From contig JASGHI010000004.1 of NCBI GenBank assembly GCA_049841155.1, positions 248,001 through 312,000 on the forward strand: DNA of 64,000 nucleotides, in the 5' to 3' direction. Position 1 is the stretch's first letter. Each line of letters opens with the position of its first letter. Shown here one piece after another: positions 41,039 to 51,291 of the stretch. Below the pieces are notes generated by a model that did no database searches, was not told the DNA's origin, and worked only from the letters and a program-made list of their open reading frames with translations. Both the position numbers and the translations under genes were made by a program. The DNA comes from ZC4RG30 sp049841155 (GTDB lineage: Bacteria > Pseudomonadota > Gammaproteobacteria > Steroidobacterales > Steroidobacteraceae).

Positions 41039-42745
41039 ATGCACGGCCAGCGCCGCATCAACAGTACCTGTCTGATGACACAGCTCGTCCTGCTGTGTGC
41101 GTGGCTGCTTGCATTTTCCTGGCCTGCGGCTGCACAGGAGCCTGTGGCAGGCGGTGTGCCGGCAGCCATTGCCACGCGCCTTTCGGACCTTGCCACTGCG
41201 GCGCAGCCGCGGGTGGAAGGCCAGGAACTGGCGGCCTTCATGGTGCTGAGGTCCTTCTACACCCAGCGCGGCTTCGAGCCGGCGTGGAGCGACCCCGCCC
41301 GCGCACAGGTGCTGCTCGGCGCCCTGCGCGACAGCGCCGATGAGGGCCTGACGCCGGGCGACTACCACTTCACGGAGCTGGTGCGGCAGTCCCTGGCGCT
41401 GGCGCGCCCTGACGCCACGGATTACCAGCGCGCCAACTTCGACCTGCTGATGACGGATGCGGCGATACGCCTTGGGTATCACCTGTGGTTCGGCAAGGTG
41501 GATCCGGTCAGTTTCGACCCGGCCTGGAACATGGCGCGGCGCATCCCGGGTTTCGACCCGGTGGCGGAGTTGTCGCGGGTGCTGGCCACGCCCGATCTGG
41601 CCGCGGCGATCCGCGATCTTGCGCCGCAGCTGCCGCTGTATGCCGGGCTGCGGCGCGAACTCATGCGCCACAACACACTGGCGTTGCGCGGCGGTTGGGA
41701 AACCGTTCCTGCGGGCAGCGCCCTGCGGCCCGGTGAACGGGACGCGCGGGTGCCGGCCCTGCGCCGGCGCCTGGTCATCACGGGCGAGCTGTCCGCAGAG
41801 GCCGAGGCCGGCACCGACCCGGCGTCGGCCGAGGTCTACGACCCGGCTCTGGAGCAGGCAGTGCGCGAATTCCAGCGCCGCATGGGCCTGACTGCGGATG
41901 GCGTGCTGGGGCGGGGCACGCTGGCCGAGCTCAATGTGCCGGTGGAGGACCGCATCCGCCAGCTGCGGGTGAACCTGGACCGCGGCCGCGTGCTGCTGCA
42001 TGACCTGCCACCGGAGTTCGTGGTGGTGAACATCGCCTCGCAGGAGGTCTACCTGATGCGGCAGAACCAGGTGGTCTGGTCCAGCCGGGCCCAGGTGGGG
42101 CGCGAGTATCGCCAGACGCCGGAATATCGCTCCGAGGTCGATTATCTCGTCTTCAATCCGACCTGGACGGTGCCGCCAGGCATCGTCCGCAACGATATCC
42201 TGCCCGCGGCGCGGCGTGATCCGGCCTCCATCCTCCGCAAAGGCCTCAAGGTGCTGGACGCGGCCGGCCACGAGCTGCCGCCCGCGTCCATCGACTGGAA
42301 GCGCTTCACCAGTGGCTACATTCCGTACACCCTGCGGCAGGATCCGGGGCCGGACAATGCGCTGGGGCGCGTGAAATTCATGTTTCCGAACCCCTATGCG
42401 GTGTACCTGCACGATACGCCGTCGAAATCACTGTTCGCGAAGGACGAGCGTCTGACCAGTTCGGGCTGCGTGCGCATCGAGCGTCCCCTGGAGCTTGCAG
42501 AGCTGCTGCTGGCCGATCCCCAGAAGTGGAGCCGTGAGCGGATCGACGAGGTGGTGCAGGGCGGGCGGCTGCAGAACGTCACGCTGGCCCGGAAGGTGCC
42601 CATCCTGCTGGTCTACTGGACGGCCTGGATCGACAGTCAGGGTGCACTGAACCTGCGCCCCGACCCCTACGGCCGTGACGCCAAATGGGCCCGGGCGCTG
42701 GATGCACCTTTCCGTTTCCGCAAGGAGCCTCTGGCGCGAGTATAG
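41039..42745 (+). CDS. YcbB-type L,D-transpeptidase
   Basis: Periplasmic enzyme that makes 3-3 peptidoglycan crosslinks. 568 aa from ATG 41039, with a signal peptide (LVLLCAWLLAFSWPAAAQ). An N-terminal scaffold and a peptidoglycan-binding motif (LEQAVREFQRRMGLTADGVLG) precede the YkuD catalytic domain (VNIASQEVYLMRQNQVV, FMFPNPYAVYLHDTPSK, SSGCVRIERP with Cys477). The C-terminal VPILLVYWTAWIDSQG is typical of YcbB/LdtD. ATG 41074 would also leave a signal peptide. The start lies only 24 bases after the rrn terminator, leaving no room for an own promoter. Confidence 0.92.
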   Translation: MHGQRRINSTCLMTQLVLLCAWLLAFSWPAAAQEPVAGGVPAAIATRLSDLATAAQPRVEGQELAAFMVLRSFYTQRGFEPAWSDPARAQVLLGALRDSADEGLTPGDYHFTELVRQSLALARPDATDYQRANFDLLMTDAAIRLGYHLWFGKVDPVSFDPAWNMARRIPGFDPVAELSRVLATPDLAAAIRDLAPQLPLYAGLRRELMRHNTLALRGGWETVPAGSALRPGERDARVPALRRRLVITGELSAEAEAGTDPASAEVYDPALEQAVREFQRRMGLTADGVLGRGTLAELNVPVEDRIRQLRVNLDRGRVLLHDLPPEFVVVNIASQEVYLMRQNQVVWSSRAQVGREYRQTPEYRSEVDYLVFNPTWTVPPGIVRNDILPAARRDPASILRKGLKVLDAAGHELPPASIDWKRFTSGYIPYTLRQDPGPDNALGRVKFMFPNPYAVYLHDTPSKSLFAKDERLTSSGCVRIERPLELAELLLADPQKWSRERIDEVVQGGRLQNVTLARKVPILLVYWTAWIDSQGALNLRPDPYGRDAKWARALDAPFRFRKEPLARV

Positions 42746-42784
42746 TCAGCGCTTGATGCTTCAGAGGGTCATTGAGGAGGCCAG

Positions 42785-42991
42785 ATGGCAGAAAACGACA
42801 AACCGCAACCAGCGGCCGATGACAACCCCTACGCCCAGTACCACGTGGTGAAGAAGGGCGATACGCTGTCGAAGATCGCCCAGCAATACTACGGGGACAT
42901 GATGCTGTACCCCAAGATCTTCGAGGCCAACCGCGACATCCTGTCGAACCCCGACCGTATCCAGCCGGGCCAAAAGCTGCGGATTCCGTGA
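42785..42991 (+). CDS. Small LysM-domain protein
   Basis: 68 aa, almost all one LysM repeat (YHVVKKGDTLSKIAQQYYGD ... NRDILSNPDRIQPGQKLRIP). It has no signal peptide and no BON domain, so it corresponds to the C-terminal half of the cytosolic potassium-binding protein Kbp/YgaU, not to a typical secreted LysM protein. A strong GAGGAGG ribosome site precedes ATG 42785. It follows the L,D-transpeptidase by 39 bases. Confidence 0.88.
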   Translation: MAENDKPQPAADDNPYAQYHVVKKGDTLSKIAQQYYGDMMLYPKIFEANRDILSNPDRIQPGQKLRIP

Positions 42992-43010
42992 CTCCAGGAG
43001 ACAAAAAACC

Positions 43011-43589
43011 ATGATCAAGAACCGATATCTCGTAGGCCTGCTGGCCACCGCCGTGCTGGCGTTCAGTGCCTGCTCTTCGCAGCAGGAGCCGGCCACCCAG
43101 GCCTTCAATGCGGCCGAGAGCGCGCTTGCCAGCGTGCGTGAAGACGCGGCGCGTTACATCCCCGAGCAGCTCAAGGAGGCCGAAGCCACGCTCGCGCACC
43201 TGAAGGACCAGCTGACGAAGAAGGACTACCGGGCAGTGATTGCCGGAGCTCCGGCGTTCAATGCGACCGTCACCAAGCTGCAGGAAGAGGCCGCTTCGCG
43301 CAAGGCTGACTTCGAGACCGAGTGGAACTCCGTGCAGTCCGACGTGGGCAAGATGGCCGATGCCATCCAGAGCCGCGTGGATACACTCGCGAAGTCGCGC
43401 CGGCTGCCCAGCGGCATCACCAAGGAAGCCTTCGAGTCGGCCAAGTCCGGGCTGGATCAGCTGAAGGCCACCCTGGAGTCGGCCAAGACCACCGCGGGCA
43501 GCAATCCGATGGACGCGGTGACCATTGCCAAGGGCGCACAGGCCAAGGGCAAGGAAGTGCTGCAGCTGCTGGGCATGCCCGCCGGTTGA
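43011..43589 (+). CDS. Predicted helical lipoprotein
   Basis: 192 aa. The N-terminus ends in AFSACSS; Cys21 is a likely lipidation site, although Phe at -3 is less usual. The mature part is helical and charged, with two or three long amphipathic helices (EQLKEAEATLAHLKDQLTK, ESAKSGLDQLKATLESAKTT). A good AGGAGA ribosome site precedes ATG 43011. It lies 19 bases after the LysM gene and may act with it or the transpeptidase in envelope maintenance. I do not recognise a named family. Confidence 0.78.
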   Translation: MIKNRYLVGLLATAVLAFSACSSQQEPATQAFNAAESALASVREDAARYIPEQLKEAEATLAHLKDQLTKKDYRAVIAGAPAFNATVTKLQEEAASRKADFETEWNSVQSDVGKMADAIQSRVDTLAKSRRLPSGITKEAFESAKSGLDQLKATLESAKTTAGSNPMDAVTIAKGAQAKGKEVLQLLGMPAG

Positions 43590-43634
43590 GGCAGAGGACT
43601 GGAGGCGGCGCGGGCTGCCCAGGGTAGCCCGCGC

Positions 43635-44282
43635 ATGCTTCCACCTTCAGATCCCGAGCGCCCCGCCGGCGTGGATGCCGGCCCCTTCGGCGAATGGCTC
43701 GCAGCCATGCGGGCCGTGCTGCGCGGCGAGCGCAGCGCCGATGTTCCCTGCGGCAGCTGCGTCGGCTGCTGCGTTTCCTCGTATCCCATTCCGCTGCGGC
43801 CGGGCGATGAAGTGGCCCGCGAGCAGGTGCCCGAGCAATGGCTGCTGGAGCCGGCGCTGCCCGGCGAGCGCTGGCTGATGGGTTTCCGGGAGGACGGCAG
43901 CTGTCCGTTTCTGGAAGCGAAGTGCTGTTCCATCTACGCGGACCGTCCGCAGACCTGCCGGGACTACGATTGCCGCATCTACGCTGCAGCGGGATTGATG
44001 CCGGATGGAGATCGCCCCGTCATCGCCGAACGGGTGCGTGCCTGGGAATTCGCGTTTTCGTCCGAGCAGGAGCGGCGCGATGCCGAGGCCATGAGGTGCG
44101 CAGCGCGTTTCATCCGTCAACACCAGGCGCAATTCCCGCAGGCCATGCGGGCCGGATCGGCTACTGCGGCCGCGGTGCTGGCGGTGAAGACTTATGTGCT
44201 GTTCGTGTCCACGGACATGGGGCCCACTGCGGAGATGGTGGGGCGGGTCATCGATGCGGCCAAGGCGTTTGACAGCGCTTGA
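43635..44282 (+). CDS. YkgJ-family cysteine-cluster protein
   Basis: 215 aa with the CxxCxxCC pattern (PCGSCVGCC) followed by CPFLEAKCCSIYADRPQTCRDYDC, the hallmark of the zinc- or iron-chelating UPF0153/YkgJ family. Members bind Fe-S or zinc; the function is not settled. No signal peptide. It is the last gene of the 41-44 kb group before a shared terminator. Confidence 0.86.
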   Translation: MLPPSDPERPAGVDAGPFGEWLAAMRAVLRGERSADVPCGSCVGCCVSSYPIPLRPGDEVAREQVPEQWLLEPALPGERWLMGFREDGSCPFLEAKCCSIYADRPQTCRDYDCRIYAAAGLMPDGDRPVIAERVRAWEFAFSSEQERRDAEAMRCAARFIRQHQAQFPQAMRAGSATAAAVLAVKTYVLFVSTDMGPTAEMVGRVIDAAKAFDSA

Positions 44283-44342
44283 TTTCCCGCATTACTTCCA
44301 GCCGCCTGTCCTGGCTGGAGTGTCGCGTGGGGCCGATAACGA

Positions 44343-44364
44343 AAAAGGGCCCTTTCGGGCCCTT
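44343..44364. terminator. Bidirectional terminator between the YkgJ gene and fusA
   Basis: AAAGGGCCC and GGGCCCTTT form a 9-bp stem with a TTTC loop. On the minus strand the stem is followed by a run of five T, so it should end fusA; on the plus strand the tail is T-rich. Confidence 0.8.
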
Positions 44365-44390
44365 TCTCTCTTGCGCTGCTAAAGCGGCCG

Positions 44391-46544
44391 TCAGCCGCTG
44401 CCGGCCGCCTTGGCCTTGTTGGCGTCGGCGATCACCGCGTCCGCGACGTTCTTCGGCACCGGATCGTAGTGCGAGAACTCCATCGTGTACGAGGCGCGGC
44501 CCGAGCTCATGGCGCGCAGGTTGCCGATGTAGCCGAACATCTCCGACAGCGGCACGGTGGCGACCACGGCGATGTTGGTGCCGCGCTCCAGCTGCTCCTG
44601 GATCTGGCCGCGGCGGCGGTTGAGGTCGCCGATGACATCGCCCAGGTAGTCGCCCGGCGTCACCACCTCGACCTTCATCACCGGCTCGAGCAGGATGGGG
44701 CTGGCCTTGCGGATGCCTTCGCGGAAGGCCGCCTTGGCGGCGATTTCGAAGGTCATCGCGTTGGAGTCGACGTCGTGGTAGCTGCCGTCCACCAGCGTGG
44801 CCTTGAAGTCCACGGTGGGGAAGCGGGCGAGCACGCCATCTTCCATCTGTACGCGCAGGCCCTTCTCGACCGAGGGCACGAACTCCTTGGGCACCGAGCC
44901 ACCCACGGTCTTGTCCTCGAAGATGAAGCCGCTGCCGCGCTCCAGGGGCTCGAACTTGATCCACACCTCGGCGAACTGGCCGGAACCGCCGGTCTGCTTC
45001 TTGTGGGTGTAGTTCTCCTGCACCGGCTTGGTGAAGGTCTCGCGGTAGGCCACCTGCGGCTGGCCCATCACGCCTTCCACATTGAACTCGGTGCGGGCGC
45101 GGTCCAGCGTCACGTCCAGGTGCAGCTCGCCCATGCCGCGCAGGATGGTCTCGCCGGTCTCGCGGTCGGTCTCCAGGCGCAGCGAAGGATCGGCGCGCAC
45201 CAGCTTGCCCAGCGCGGCGGTGAACTTCTCCTGCTCGCCCTTGTTCTTGGGCTTCACGGAGACGCTGATCACGGGCTCGGGGAAGCGCATGCGCTCCAGC
45301 ACCACGGGAGCGTTGGCATCGCACAGCGTGTCGCCGGTGTCGGTCTCAGCCAGTGACACCAGCGCGATGATGTCGCCGGCACGCGCCTCTTCAATGGCGT
45401 TGGCGTCCTTGGCGAACATCTCGACCATGCGGCCGATCTTCTCGCGCTTGCCGCGCGTGCTGTTCTGCACCGACATGCCCTTGGTGAGCACGCCCGAGTA
45501 GACGCGGCAGAAGGTCAGCGCGCCGTAGGCATCGTTGATGACCTTGAAGGCCAGTGCGGAGAAGGGCTCGTCGTCCGAGCACTTGCGCTCGCCCACCGGG
45601 TTGCCGTCCACGTCCACGGTCTTGATGGCCTCGACGTCGGTGGGAGCGGGCAGGAAGTCCACGACGGCGTCGAGCATCTGCTGCACGCCCTTGTTCTTGT
45701 ACGAGGAGCCGCACAGAACCGGGTTGAACGCGCCGCCGAGGGTGCCCTTGCGGATGCAGCTCTTCAGCGTCTCGACCGAAGGTTCGTTGCCTTCCAGATA
45801 GGCTTCCATGGCCGCATCGTCCTGCTCCAGCGCGGTGTCGACCAGCTCCGACCGGTACTTGGGCACGGAGTCGAGGATGGCGCGGTCGCTGGGCACGGTG
45901 ATGCCGAACTTGTCGGCGAGGTTGCCGTCGAGTTCGTGGATGGTCCACTTGGCATCTCGATCGTCCGAGTCCCAGGTGTAGGCCTTGTTCTCGACCAGAT
46001 CGACCATGCCCTTGAAGTTGTCCTCGGATCCGATGGGCAGCTGCACCACCAGCGGACGTGCACCCAGGCGCTTCTTGATCATGTCCACGCAGCGCAGGAA
46101 GCCGGCGCCGCTGCGGTCCATCTTGTTCACGTAGCAGATGCGCGGCACTTTGTAGTTGTCCGCGAGGCGCCAGTTGGTCTCGGACTGCGGCTCCACGCCG
46201 GCCACACCGTCGAACACCACAACGGCGCCGTCGAGCACGCGCAGGCTGCGGTTCACCTCGATGGTGAAGTCCACGTGGCCCGGGGTGTCGATGACATTGA
46301 GCTTCTTGCCCTTCCAGAACGCGGAGACGGCGGCGGACTGGATGGTGATGCCGCGCTTCTGCTCCTGCTCCATGTAGTCGGTCGTGGTCGAGGACTTGAG
46401 GTCCTTGGTGTCGTGCACGTCGACGATGGTGTGCTTGCGGCCGGTGTAATAAAGGATGCGCTCGGTCGTCGTGGTTTTGCCGGCGTCGACGTGGGCGATG
46501 ATGCCGATGTTGCGGATGTCGGAAAGCGGAGTTGTGCGGGGCAT
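44391..46544 (-). CDS. fusA: Translation elongation factor G
   Basis: Translocation GTPase, 717 aa from ATG 46544. G motifs are AHVDAGKTTTTER, DTPGHVDF and NKMD; domain IV reads GGSGQFAEVWIKFEPLE and domain V ends with GNLRAMSSGRASYTMEFSHY. The switch I region is unusual: VHDTKDLKSSTTTDYMEQEQ is a few residues longer than the common VHDGAATMDWMEQEQ. It is not next to rpsL, rpsG or tuf in this window, so it may be a second EF-G. The gene ends at a strong hairpin. Confidence 0.93.
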   Translation of the reverse strand: MPRTTPLSDIRNIGIIAHVDAGKTTTTERILYYTGRKHTIVDVHDTKDLKSSTTTDYMEQEQKRGITIQSAAVSAFWKGKKLNVIDTPGHVDFTIEVNRSLRVLDGAVVVFDGVAGVEPQSETNWRLADNYKVPRICYVNKMDRSGAGFLRCVDMIKKRLGARPLVVQLPIGSEDNFKGMVDLVENKAYTWDSDDRDAKWTIHELDGNLADKFGITVPSDRAILDSVPKYRSELVDTALEQDDAAMEAYLEGNEPSVETLKSCIRKGTLGGAFNPVLCGSSYKNKGVQQMLDAVVDFLPAPTDVEAIKTVDVDGNPVGERKCSDDEPFSALAFKVINDAYGALTFCRVYSGVLTKGMSVQNSTRGKREKIGRMVEMFAKDANAIEEARAGDIIALVSLAETDTGDTLCDANAPVVLERMRFPEPVISVSVKPKNKGEQEKFTAALGKLVRADPSLRLETDRETGETILRGMGELHLDVTLDRARTEFNVEGVMGQPQVAYRETFTKPVQENYTHKKQTGGSGQFAEVWIKFEPLERGSGFIFEDKTVGGSVPKEFVPSVEKGLRVQMEDGVLARFPTVDFKATLVDGSYHDVDSNAMTFEIAAKAAFREGIRKASPILLEPVMKVEVVTPGDYLGDVIGDLNRRRGQIQEQLERGTNIAVVATVPLSEMFGYIGNLRAMSSGRASYTMEFSHYDPVPKNVADAVIADANKAKAAGSG

Positions 46545-46737
46545 GGCAGATGAGGTTCCGTTACAGGGCGGGAAGATGGGCCCGGACTGCCCCCAAGGCT
46601 GTCCTGACCCGCTAAAAAGCGCGTAAGGATAAGGGCAAGCCCGTTCCGATGCCATCTGCTATAGACTGCGCGCCCCCGGAACGGCCCCAGGCGGGCCTTC
46701 CACCCGGCAATCCCCCCCATTTCGAGCCCTTCCGCCC

Positions 46738-48342
46738 ATGCTTTCCACTGCCAGCCTGTCCATCCAGTTCGGTGCCAAGCCCCTGTTCGAGCAGGTCAGC
46801 GTCAAGTTCGCGGATGGCAACCGCTATGGGCTGATCGGGGCCAATGGCTGCGGCAAGTCCACGCTGATGAAGATCCTGGGCGGGGAGATCGAGCCTGGAT
46901 CCGGCTCCGTGGCCCTGCAGCAGGGGCTGCGGCTGGGCAAGCTGAACCAGAACCAGTTCGGCTACGAGGACCAGCGGGTGCTGGATGTGGTGATGCAGGG
47001 CCACCGGGAGATGTGGGAGGCCATGACGCAGCGCGACCGCATCTATGCGGACCCGGAGGCGACGGACGCCGACTACCTGCGTGCGGCAGAGCTGGAGGGC
47101 CTGTTCGCCGAATACGGCGGCTACGACTCCGAGGCACGGGCTGCGGCCATCCTGACGGATGCCGGCATTGATGCTGCGATGCACCATGGTCCGATGCGGG
47201 AAGTGCCCCCGGGCCTGAAGCTGCGCGTGCTGCTGGCGCAGGCGCTGTTCTCGCGCCCCGACGTGCTGCTGCTGGACGAGCCCACCAACAACCTGGACAT
47301 CCACTCCATCCGCTGGCTCGCGGGCGTGCTCAACGACTACGACGCGACGATGATCATCATCAGTCACGACCGGCATTTCCTGAACCAGGTGTGCACCCAC
47401 ATCGCGGACCTGGACTACCAGCAGCTGAAGATCTATCCGGGCAACTACGACGATTTCATGCTGGCCTCGATGCAGGCGCGCGAGCGGGTGGAGGCGGCCA
47501 ACGCCAAGGCGCGCGAACAGATCTCGGACCTGCAGGAGTTCGTGCGGCGCTTCTCGGCCAATGCCTCCAAGGCGCGGCAGGCCACCTCGCGCCGCAAGCA
47601 GATCGAGAAGATCAAGATCGAGGAGGTGCGGCCCTCGTCGCGCCAGAACCCCTACATCCGCTTCGAGCAGGCGAAGAAGCTGCACCGTTCAGCGGTGACG
47701 GTGGAGAAGCTGCGCTTCGGCTATCCCGGCGCCGATGCACCGGTGATCAACGATGTGGGCTTCACCATCGAGGCTGGCGAGCGCGTGGCCGTGATCGGCG
47801 CCAATGGCGTGGGCAAGACCACGCTGATGCGCCTGCTGGCCGGCGAGCTGAGGCCGGATGCGGGCCGCGTGACCTGGGTGGAGAACGCCGAGCCCGGCTA
47901 CATGCCGCAGGATCCGCAGGCCGAGTTCGTGGACGACATGGATCTGTTCAACTGGGTCTCACGTTTCACCGGCAAGGCCGATGACGAGCAGATCGTGCGC
48001 GCGACGCTGGGACGGCTGCTGTTCTCCGGCGACCTGATGCGCAAGTCCGTGCGGGTGTTGAGCGGCGGCGAGAAGGGCCGCATGATCTACGGCCGGCTGA
48101 TGCTGCAGCGGCCCAATGTGCTCATCATGGACGAGCCCACCAACCACATGGACATGGAGACCATCGAATCGCTGCAGGTGGCGCTGGAGAAGTATGCCGG
48201 CACGCTGATCTTCGTGTCCCACGACCGCGATCTGGTGGCGGGCCTGGCCACGCGCGTGATCGAGATCAAGCCCGGCGGCCGCATCGTCGACTACAAGGGC
48301 TCGTACGACGACTACCTGCGCTCGCAGGGCATCAGCGGCTGA
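46738..48342 (+). CDS. ABC-F ATPase, YbiT-like
   Basis: Ribosome-associated ABC-F protein with two ATPase cassettes and no membrane part, 534 aa. Walker A motifs are GANGCGKST and GANGVGKTT, Walker B LLLDEPTNNLD and LIMDEPTNHMD. The first signature is degenerate (VPPGLKLRV), exactly as in YbiT, and the second is LSGGEKGR. The linker (about 245-310) is helical and charged. It is close to E. coli YbiT in length and start (MLSTASLSIQFGAKPLFE). The upstream TATAGACTGCGCGCCCCC resembles the rrn discriminators. Confidence 0.92.
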   Translation: MLSTASLSIQFGAKPLFEQVSVKFADGNRYGLIGANGCGKSTLMKILGGEIEPGSGSVALQQGLRLGKLNQNQFGYEDQRVLDVVMQGHREMWEAMTQRDRIYADPEATDADYLRAAELEGLFAEYGGYDSEARAAAILTDAGIDAAMHHGPMREVPPGLKLRVLLAQALFSRPDVLLLDEPTNNLDIHSIRWLAGVLNDYDATMIIISHDRHFLNQVCTHIADLDYQQLKIYPGNYDDFMLASMQARERVEAANAKAREQISDLQEFVRRFSANASKARQATSRRKQIEKIKIEEVRPSSRQNPYIRFEQAKKLHRSAVTVEKLRFGYPGADAPVINDVGFTIEAGERVAVIGANGVGKTTLMRLLAGELRPDAGRVTWVENAEPGYMPQDPQAEFVDDMDLFNWVSRFTGKADDEQIVRATLGRLLFSGDLMRKSVRVLSGGEKGRMIYGRLMLQRPNVLIMDEPTNHMDMETIESLQVALEKYAGTLIFVSHDRDLVAGLATRVIEIKPGGRIVDYKGSYDDYLRSQGISG

Positions 48343-48985
48343 CGGTGGCGGCCGGCTCCGGCCGGTAGGTGACCTGCAGGCGCAGCGGCTTCAGGCCGGG
48401 CCGGCGCACTTCGTGGACGACGATGAGGCGGCCGTTGCCGCGCTGCACCGAGTAGGTCTGCGTGTAGCTCCGGCGCGAGTCGTAACTCTCGCTGACGGTG
48501 AGGCGGGCATTCCTCAGAACGGTGCGGATTTCGGCGGTCCCCAGCGAATCCACGCGTGCATGCGGTTCGCCGGGAGACAGACGGCGCGGCGGCTCGGGGG
48601 CTTCGGCAAGCAGCACATCCCTGCCATCCACCGCAATCGACAGCCGAGCGGGAATGCGCAGCAGGCGCTGCAGTTCGCGGCGCAGTTCCGCCTTGCCGGG
48701 CCGGTCGGTGATCGGACCCAGGGAGCGTTCCAGGTCGGCCTGTTCGAGACCTTCGAGGGTGGGTGGCGGGCGGTTCATGTGACGGGGCTTGGGTTCCCGG
48801 TAGTCGGCCAGCGCAGTGTCGAGCAGGGCATCGACATTGCCGCCGGAACCTTCGTCGAGCACCCATTGTGCGCACAGCGCCCCGCAGTCCAGCGGCGGCG
48901 TTGCGCTTCGCAATGGCCCGGCCATCAGCAAGGCTGCAATGGCAGCGATCGCAATGCGATACCCCGGTCCACTCCACTTGTTCAT
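48332..48985 (-). CDS. Exported protein of unknown function
   Basis: 217 aa with a signal peptide (YRIAIAAIAALLMAGPLRSA) and a periplasmic part that begins LDCGALCAQWVLDEGSGGNV. The C-terminal third is beta-rich (RRSYTQTYSVQRGNGRLIVV). ATG 48985 is chosen since a GAGG ribosome site lies 9 bases before it; ATG 48994 is an alternative. I recognise no family. The gene overlaps the end of the ABC-F gene by 11 bases (convergent) and diverges from the exported methyltransferase. Confidence 0.7.
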   Translation of the reverse strand: MNKWSGPGYRIAIAAIAALLMAGPLRSATPPLDCGALCAQWVLDEGSGGNVDALLDTALADYREPKPRHMNRPPPTLEGLEQADLERSLGPITDRPGKAELRRELQRLLRIPARLSIAVDGRDVLLAEAPEPPRRLSPGEPHARVDSLGTAEIRTVLRNARLTVSESYDSRRSYTQTYSVQRGNGRLIVVHEVRRPGLKPLRLQVTYRPEPAATVSR

Positions 48986-49033
48986 ATACTGCATCCTCGC
49001 AGAAACCAGCCCGATGCAATACGGAGAAAGCTC

Positions 49034-49789
49034 ATGACCCTTCGTTCCCTTGTCTGTGCCGCCGCTGCCGTGATGGGCTTTGCGGTAACTCCAGCGGTGT
49101 TTGCCGCTGCACCGGCTCCGTCCGCGGCTGTGGTCGCAGCGGTTGCCGATTCCGGCCGCCCGGAGGCCGACCGCGCCCGCGATGCCGATCGCAAGCCGGC
49201 CGAAGTCATCGCCTTCGCCGGGGTTGCGTCGGGCTACAAGGTGGCGGAGATCTGGCCCGGCGGCGGCTACTTCACGCGCATCTTCAGCAAGGTAGTGGGC
49301 GAGAAGGGTGTGGTGTACGCGCTGGCGCCGCCGCCGCGCCCCAATGCGACCACGCCGCCGGCCATCGACGCCATCGCCGCCGATCCGCACTACGCCAATG
49401 TGAAGATCGAGCGCATCGAAGGGGTCGCCCTGAAGGTTCCCGAGCCGGTGGACGTGGTGTGGACCTCGCTGAATTACCATGACCTGCACAATCGTCCGGA
49501 CGCCGACCTGGTGGCGTTCAACAAGACGGTCTTCAATGCGCTGAAGCCGGGCGGCCACTACATCGTCATCGACCACGCGGCCGAGAAGGGATCAGGCGCC
49601 CGCGATACCAACACCCTGCACCGCATCGATCCGCAGCAGGTGATGAGCGAAGCGAAGGCCGCGGGCTTCGAGTTCGAGCGCGAGAGCCCGTTGCTGGCCC
49701 ACCCGGGTGATGATCACAGCAAGCGCATGATGGACGTGGAACGCGGCCATACGGACCAGTTCATCTACATGTTCCGCCGTCCCAAATAG
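49034..49789 (+). CDS. Exported SAM-dependent methyltransferase-like protein
   Basis: 251 aa. A clear signal peptide (LVCAAAAVMGFAVTPAVFAA) precedes a Rossmann domain: VAEIWPGGGYFTRIFSKVVG is the SAM loop, then VVWTSLNYHDLHNRPDAD and LKPGGHYIVIDHAAEKG. This matches the predicted methyltransferase family COG4798, whose members are often exported although SAM is cytosolic, so the true role is open. ATG 49034 has a GGAGAAA ribosome site. It is followed by a terminator. Confidence 0.83.
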   Translation: MTLRSLVCAAAAVMGFAVTPAVFAAAPAPSAAVVAAVADSGRPEADRARDADRKPAEVIAFAGVASGYKVAEIWPGGGYFTRIFSKVVGEKGVVYALAPPPRPNATTPPAIDAIAADPHYANVKIERIEGVALKVPEPVDVVWTSLNYHDLHNRPDADLVAFNKTVFNALKPGGHYIVIDHAAEKGSGARDTNTLHRIDPQQVMSEAKAAGFEFERESPLLAHPGDDHSKRMMDVERGHTDQFIYMFRRPK

Positions 49790-49813
49790 ATCCGAAGATC
49801 CTGGGTGACAGGC

Positions 49814-49838
49814 AGGAGGGCGCGCGTCGCGCCCTCCT
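49814..49838. terminator. Hairpin between convergent methyltransferase and rhlE
   Basis: AGGAGGGCGCG and its exact complement flank a 3-base loop in the 57-base gap between the two stops. The stem is very stable; only a TTAG tail follows, with no long T-run. Confidence 0.7.
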
Positions 49839-49846
49839 TAGAAAGC

Positions 49847-51157
<1,311 letters not shown>

Positions 51158-51291
51158 GAGGATTCCTGTGAGGGGCTGCGGTTCGCGATCCCGTGGGCCC
51201 GGTCTTGTGAGATGACCGGTCGCGATCCGGCAAGATCTGGAAGGCCTGCATCATAGCCGAGATCGGTGCGGCTCATGGCAGAATCCCCGGC

